Assembly (NCBI RefSeq): GCF_045278715.1
Contig: NZ_CP136420.1
Location: forward strand, 62,001 to 126,000
DNA: 64,000 bases
Reading direction: 5' to 3'
Source of the DNA: Neomoorella carbonis
GTDB lineage: Bacteria > Bacillota > DSM-521 > Neomoorellales > Neomoorellaceae
In this document: positions 59,836 through 64,000 of the stretch, one piece after another
Position numbering within the stretch: the stretch's first letter is position 1
Layout of the letters: each line of letters begins with the position of its first letter
Position numbers and translations under genes: made by a program
Notes under the pieces: model-generated
Database searches by the model: none
Seen by the model: the letters and a program-made list of their open reading frames with translations, nothing else
Told to the model about the DNA's origin: nothing

Positions 59836-61029
59836 GTGTCCTGGCAGGAAACTATAGAAATAATCAACGTTCCCGACGCAGCAACGGCCCAAAAATTGAT
59901 GGTGGAGATTGGCGTCGAAGGCCGGGGCATTGAGCTGATGGTGCCCAAGGCTCTGCATTACTGCCTCAAGCTAAAAGATGTACCGGCCAGGGCGGCCAAT
60001 ATCTTAAAACAAGAAATGCTGGCCCGGGGCGGCGAAGCGGCCATGGCGGCAGGCGTAGCCGGCTGGTCCGTTGACAAGACCGATGTCCTCCTCTTTGCCA
60101 CCAGGCGCCAGCTGGAGCTTCTGGTAGAAAAGCTGCCCCGGCAGTACTTTGGCTTAAACAAGCTGGCCGTCGCTATTCAAGCTGCCCTGGACAGATGGGA
60201 AAAGACCGGCATTCAGGAGATCAAATGCCCGCGGGGTCCCCTTGTCCTGGGCCGGCGGACCCTGGTCATGGGAATTGTCAATGTAACGCCGGACTCCTTT
60301 TCCGATGGGGGCCTTTTTTATGACCCCGGCGCGGCGGTGGAGCATGCCCACCGTCTGGTGGAAGAAGGGGCCGATATTATTGATGTAGGTGGGGAATCAA
60401 CCCGTCCCGGTCACGACCCGGTGCCGGCCGAAGAAGAATGGCGGCGCCTGGAACCGGTTTTAAAGCGCCTGGTGGCCGAAATCAAAGTCCCTATATCCGT
60501 AGATACGTACAAGGCTGTTACAGCCCGGCGGGCCCTGGACCTGGGAGTTGACATCATTAACGATATCTGGGGTTGCCGGGGTGATGCCGATATGGCCGCT
60601 GTTTGTGGCCGCTACCAGGCACCTGTCATTATCATGCACAACCAGCAGGGCACCGCATACCGGGATCTAATGTTTGATATCCTGACTTCCTTGCAAGAAA
60701 GTATCCGCCTGGTAGAAGAGAACGGGGTACCCCCGGAGCAGATTATTGTCGACCCTGGTATTGGTTTTGGCAAGGACTTGCAGCAAAACCTGGAAGTAAT
60801 GGGCCGTTTACGGGAGCTAAAGGTGCTGGGCAAACCCATCCTCCTGGGCACTTCGCGCAAGTCAATGATTGGTAAGACCCTCGAGCTACCCGTCGACCAG
60901 CGTCTGGAGGGAACGGCCGCTACGGTGGCCCTTGGTATTGCCCATGGGGTCGATATAATTCGCGTTCATGACGTCCGGGCCATGGTGCGGGTGGCCAGGA
61001 TGGCCGACGCCATTGTACGCCGGCGTTAA
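59836..61029 (+). CDS. folP: Dihydropteroate synthase with N-terminal extension
   Basis: 397 aa. A domain of about 135 residues without clear family precedes a complete DHPS TIM barrel (from about 145): MGIVNVTPDSFSDGG, GGESTRPG, NDIWG (usual NDISG), DPGIGFGKD, LLGTSRKSMIG. It joins pterin pyrophosphate with p-aminobenzoate to make folate. The pterin-binding sites are kept, so it is DHPS and not a corrinoid methyltransferase such as AcsE. GTG 59836 suits SD GGGGGAG better than ATG 59827. Confidence 0.92.
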   Translation: MSWQETIEIINVPDAATAQKLMVEIGVEGRGIELMVPKALHYCLKLKDVPARAANILKQEMLARGGEAAMAAGVAGWSVDKTDVLLFATRRQLELLVEKLPRQYFGLNKLAVAIQAALDRWEKTGIQEIKCPRGPLVLGRRTLVMGIVNVTPDSFSDGGLFYDPGAAVEHAHRLVEEGADIIDVGGESTRPGHDPVPAEEEWRRLEPVLKRLVAEIKVPISVDTYKAVTARRALDLGVDIINDIWGCRGDADMAAVCGRYQAPVIIMHNQQGTAYRDLMFDILTSLQESIRLVEENGVPPEQIIVDPGIGFGKDLQQNLEVMGRLRELKVLGKPILLGTSRKSMIGKTLELPVDQRLEGTAATVALGIAHGVDIIRVHDVRAMVRVARMADAIVRRR

Positions 61030-61083
61030 CTTAAACTTAAAGTTGCTCCTATTGCCGTTTAAATATTCTTAAGGTAAAATGGA

Positions 61084-61103
61084 GGGGCAAGAGTGCCCTT
61101 TTT
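61084..61103 (+). terminator. Short terminator after folP
   Basis: GGGCA / TGCCC stem with AGAG loop followed by five T. Confidence 0.6.
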
Positions 61104-61177
61104 GCTTATGCACTTCATTTCTGGACCTGGTGATTGACATGTTTCGTTTGGCCCCGACCGGGAGGTAATCATTTTTT

Positions 61178-61936
61178 ATGATCCAACCCAAAATAAAAGT
61201 TACCAATTTAAATTTTTACTATGGTTCTAAATGGGCCTTAAAGGATGTCAGTCTGGAGATAAAACCCAATTCCGTCACAGCCCTCATCGGCCCCTCGGGG
61301 TGCGGTAAGTCTACTTTTTTGCGCACTTTAAACCGCTTAAACGACCTCATTGAAGGAGTACGACTTTCAGGGGAAATTCTTTTAGATGGGGAGAATATTT
61401 ATGCTCCCGATGTTGATGTCATCAACTTACGCAAACGGGTAGGTATGGTTTTTCAACGTCCCAATCCTTTTCCAATGTCCATTTATGATAATGTGGCCTA
61501 CGGTCCCCGGATTCATGGCATTAAGAACAGGAAAAAACTGGACGAAATTGTGGAGCAGAGTCTTAAAGCAGCGGCCCTCTGGGAAGAAGTGGCCGACCGC
61601 CTGCGCCAGCCGGCCTTAGGATTATCCGGGGGCCAGCAGCAGCGCCTGTGCATTGCCAGGCTATTAGCCGTGGAGCCGGAAGTAGTTCTCATGGACGAAC
61701 CTTCTTCGGCCTTGGATCCTATTTCCACGTTAAAAATTGAAGAGCTCATCCGTGTCCTTAAAGAAAAATATACCATTGTCATTGTCACCCATAATATGCA
61801 GCAGGCAGCCCGCGTTTCCGACTATACCGCTTTCTTCCTTAACGGGGAGATGGTGGAATACGATAATACGGAAATCATTTTTACCAGGCCCCGCGACCAG
61901 CGGACGGAGGATTATATTACCGGTCGCTTCGGTTAA
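61178..61936 (+). CDS. pstB: Phosphate ABC transporter, ATP-binding protein
   Basis: 252 aa. Walker A GPSGCGKST, PstB-specific FQRPNPFPMSIYDNVAYGPR, signature LSGGQQQRLCIARLL, Walker B VVLMDEPSSALD, switch VTHNMQQAARVSD. It powers high-affinity phosphate uptake with PstSCA, which are not upstream in this window. SD GGGAGGT before ATG 61178. phoU follows. Confidence 0.96.
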   Translation: MIQPKIKVTNLNFYYGSKWALKDVSLEIKPNSVTALIGPSGCGKSTFLRTLNRLNDLIEGVRLSGEILLDGENIYAPDVDVINLRKRVGMVFQRPNPFPMSIYDNVAYGPRIHGIKNRKKLDEIVEQSLKAAALWEEVADRLRQPALGLSGGQQQRLCIARLLAVEPEVVLMDEPSSALDPISTLKIEELIRVLKEKYTIVIVTHNMQQAARVSDYTAFFLNGEMVEYDNTEIIFTRPRDQRTEDYITGRFG

Positions 61937-62039
61937 ATTACCTCTAATTAAGAGAAAAAATCTTTTTAACCCATAAAAGTCACAAAGAGGAAGTGAGGTG
62001 AATATAATGGAAGGTAACAAACTTACAGGAGGGCAAGCT

Positions 62040-62711
62040 ATGGCCATCACAACCAGGCAGGGCTTTCAACATTCCCTGGAAGATTTGCAACAAAACATCC
62101 TGCGCATGGGGAGTATCGTTGAGCAAACCATTGCCAAGTCAGTAGAATGCCTGGCCAGGCAGGATGCCCGGATGGCCGCTGAAGTGGTTGGGGGCGATGT
62201 TGTTATCGACGAGATGGAGTTACAGATTGAAGACCAGTGTTTAAAGCTTATTGCCACCCAGCAGCCCATGGCCAAGGATTTACGCAAAATAGCCGCCGGA
62301 TTTAAGATTATTACCGATTTGGAGCGTATGGCCGATTATTCTGTTGATATTGCTCGTATTGCCCAGCGTATCCTCGAAACCGGCCAGCCTTTGATCAAGC
62401 CTTTGATTGATATTCCCCGCATGGCGGAGTTAGCCCAGGTAATGGTCAAGCAGGCCCTGGATGCTTATGTCAGGGAAGATACAGACCTGGCCTATACGGT
62501 AGCCAGGGCAGACGACCAGATCGACATGCTCCACAACCAGGTCTTCCGGGAACTGCTGGTCTTCATGATGGAAGATCCCAAAACCATTACCCAGGCCACC
62601 TATTTGCTCTTTGTCAGCCGTTATCTGGAGCGGATAGCCGACCATGCCACCAATATAGCCGAGGAAGCGATTTACTTGGCCACCGGCGAACGGAAAGAAT
62701 TAAACGATTGA
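62040..62711 (+). CDS. phoU: Phosphate uptake regulator PhoU
   Basis: 223 aa, two three-helix PhoU repeats with the metal motifs (E/DxxxD: DLERMADYSVDIA; YLERIADHATNIAEE). PhoU restrains Pst transport and phosphate signalling. ATG 62040 with SD AGGAGGG; an earlier ATG at 62007 is possible but gives an atypical extension. Same transcript as pstB. Confidence 0.94.
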   Translation: MAITTRQGFQHSLEDLQQNILRMGSIVEQTIAKSVECLARQDARMAAEVVGGDVVIDEMELQIEDQCLKLIATQQPMAKDLRKIAAGFKIITDLERMADYSVDIARIAQRILETGQPLIKPLIDIPRMAELAQVMVKQALDAYVREDTDLAYTVARADDQIDMLHNQVFRELLVFMMEDPKTITQATYLLFVSRYLERIADHATNIAEEAIYLATGERKELND

Positions 62712-62743
62712 AAGACCCGGGTTAAGCTAACCCGGGTCTTTTA
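62711..62743 (+). terminator. Bidirectional intrinsic terminator between phoU and the MFS gene
   Basis: A perfect 14-bp stem (AAAGACCCGGGTTA and complement) with a three-base loop; T runs on both strands. It overlaps the stop codons of both convergent genes. Confidence 0.93.
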
Positions 62744-63961
62744 ATGACCGGGTAACAGTTCCGGGGGCAGCATTTTTTCCGTCTGGAGAAAGGTAGCCGT
62801 TAAAAAGGTTATCAGTCCTACCAGAATGGCGGCTCCCAGGAAAAGGGGCAGCCGGCCCAGGGTCATGGCCAGGCCAAAGGCCGGGGGTCCCAGGGCGACG
62901 CCAAAGAAACGCATGGAACCGTAAAGGCAGGTAATGCCGCCCCTTTCCTTAGCGCTCACACTGGTTATCAAGGTATTGACTGAGGGCAGGACGATACCTG
63001 TACCGATCCCCATGACCACCATGGCCAGGAAAAAGATATAGATATTATCAAAGAAGCCCATAACTATCAGGGCTGCGGTCTCCAGGACCAGGCCGGCAAC
63101 AACGGTCATCTTCAAGAAGTTGCCGGTCTTTTGTTGCAGGTAACTACCGGATAAATAGGAAGTAAGGGCCATGGTACCTACGGGAATGGCTATAAGCAGG
63201 CCGGTACTGAGGCCCCGGATGCCGTGATCTGCTTCGAGGATATCGGAGACGTAACTCAAAACCCCGAACAAGATAAAAAGTACAACCATCCCGGCCAGGA
63301 TGCAGGCCAGGAGGGATAAGCCCCGGGTCTGGAAAACCTGGCCCAGGTCGCGGAAATAGGTGCGGAAGGTTACCGTGTTTTTATCTTGCCCCGAAGGTTC
63401 TTTAATGAAGAACCACACAGCCAGACCAATGGGGATGGCCAGGAAGCCATAGACAAAAAAGGGAGCGAACCAGGCGATGAGGCCGGCAAGGGAGCCGGCA
63501 ATGGGGCTGACTACCTTGCCCAGGCCGTTGGAAGCTTCCAGCAAACCCAGGGCTTTGGTGCGCTCCCTGCTCTGGAAAATGTCGCTGGTAAGGGCCATAG
63601 CCAGCTGGTAAGTACCCCCGGCACCAATACCCTGGAGGATGCGGCTGCCCAGGATCAGGTAATAAGGGGAAGCCACCAGCCAGGCTGCCAGGCCGGCCAG
63701 CAGGCCTCCCAGACCGTAAATCATCAGGGCCGGTGCCATAATAGGCTTGCGGCCGTAGGCATCGGACAGGAAACCGGCAAAGGGGATGACCAGGCCGGCC
63801 GTCAGGGAAAAAGCTGTTATAAAAAGGCTGATCTGGACCAGGCTGACATTCAAAGTGGTGCGCATGACCGGTAGCAGGGGAACCAGCATGGAGTTGCCCA
63901 GGACCATGATAAAGGGTACGGCACACAGGATGGCAAAGGGCAATTTTATAGATGGCTGCAA
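62741..63961 (-). CDS. MFS efflux transporter (Bcr/CflA/Bmr-like)
   Basis: 406-aa integral membrane protein with about twelve hydrophobic segments. The motif GFLSDAYGRKPIM after the second helix is the MFS loop 2-3 signature (GxLaDrxGrkp), and LILGSRILQGIGAGGTYQLAMAL is the drug-export motif region of DHA1 transporters. The substrate is not predictable. Start TTG 63961 (SD AGGAGG, ten bases upstream). Confidence 0.9.
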   Translation of the reverse strand: MQPSIKLPFAILCAVPFIMVLGNSMLVPLLPVMRTTLNVSLVQISLFITAFSLTAGLVIPFAGFLSDAYGRKPIMAPALMIYGLGGLLAGLAAWLVASPYYLILGSRILQGIGAGGTYQLAMALTSDIFQSRERTKALGLLEASNGLGKVVSPIAGSLAGLIAWFAPFFVYGFLAIPIGLAVWFFIKEPSGQDKNTVTFRTYFRDLGQVFQTRGLSLLACILAGMVVLFILFGVLSYVSDILEADHGIRGLSTGLLIAIPVGTMALTSYLSGSYLQQKTGNFLKMTVVAGLVLETAALIVMGFFDNIYIFFLAMVVMGIGTGIVLPSVNTLITSVSAKERGGITCLYGSMRFFGVALGPPAFGLAMTLGRLPLFLGAAILVGLITFLTATFLQTEKMLPPELLPGH

Positions 63962-64000
63962 CCTTGAAAACCTCCTAGAAAAGATGCTGCTTCTATTTTC

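Noticed and set aside
59836..61029. Methyl-THF:corrinoid methyltransferase (acsE)
   Set aside because: Same fold, but the DHPS motifs VNVTPDSFSDGG and TSRKS with the pterin pyrophosphate site are present.
1..64000. CRISPR arrays, insertion sequences, prophage
   Set aside because: No regularly spaced direct repeats, no transposase or integrase motifs were found on either strand by eye.

Overview
The window comes from a spore-forming, thermophilic acetogen of the Moorella group (Firmicutes/Clostridia). The formate-tetrahydrofolate ligase (58053-59732) and pyruvate:ferredoxin oxidoreductase (18637-22155) look nearly identical to the Moorella thermoacetica enzymes as I remember them, but with scattered substitutions, so a sister species or strain is likely. 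Sporulation genes (yabG, spoVT, yabP, yabQ, spoIIE), a tungstate transporter and Wood-Ljungdahl genes fit this lifestyle.

The backbone is the origin-proximal gene order known from Bacillus subtilis: abrB, metG, tatD, yabE-like, rsmA, yabG, veg, [insert], ispE, glmU, prs, ctc, pth, mfd, spoVT, mazG (yabN), hup, yabO-like, yabP, yabQ, divIC, yabR, spoIIE, tilS, ftsH. Genes present in that order in Bacillus but not seen here include rnmV, spoVG and hprT. About 20 kb (roughly 9.3-29.5 kb) is inserted between veg and ispE. It holds a ferritin-like gene, a cyclic-di-GMP riboswitch operon, a 3-hydroxyacyl-CoA dehydrogenase, a wrecked glycosyltransferase, the PFOR gene, a lipoprotein, a ModE-like regulator with tupABC, a polysaccharide deacetylase with a damaged start, an orphan response regulator and a ComFB-like gene.

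The most interesting unit is 10.41-15.87 kb. A class I c-di-GMP riboswitch followed by an intrinsic terminator precedes five or six tightly packed genes: a divergent HD-GYP protein, a multidomain protein ending in an RsbW/RsbT-type ATPase with a possible degenerate PilZ domain, STAS antagonist 1, a PP2C/SpoIIE-type phosphatase, STAS antagonist 2 and a FapA (DUF342) protein. This looks like a partner-switching module whose expression is set by c-di-GMP. No sigma factor lies next to it, so its output is unknown.

The right part (50.6-64 kb) has a tRNA-Met/tRNA-Glu pair, spoIIE with a promoter resembling Spo0A-activated promoters, tilS, ftsH, ndk, a 3H-domain NadR-type regulator, fhs, an extended folP, pstB-phoU without pstSCA, and an MFS exporter at the right edge. 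Many genes start with TTG or GTG after strong Shine-Dalgarno (SD) sites, so several starts were chosen from promoter and SD position instead of maximum length. No CRISPR array, insertion sequence or rRNA was seen.
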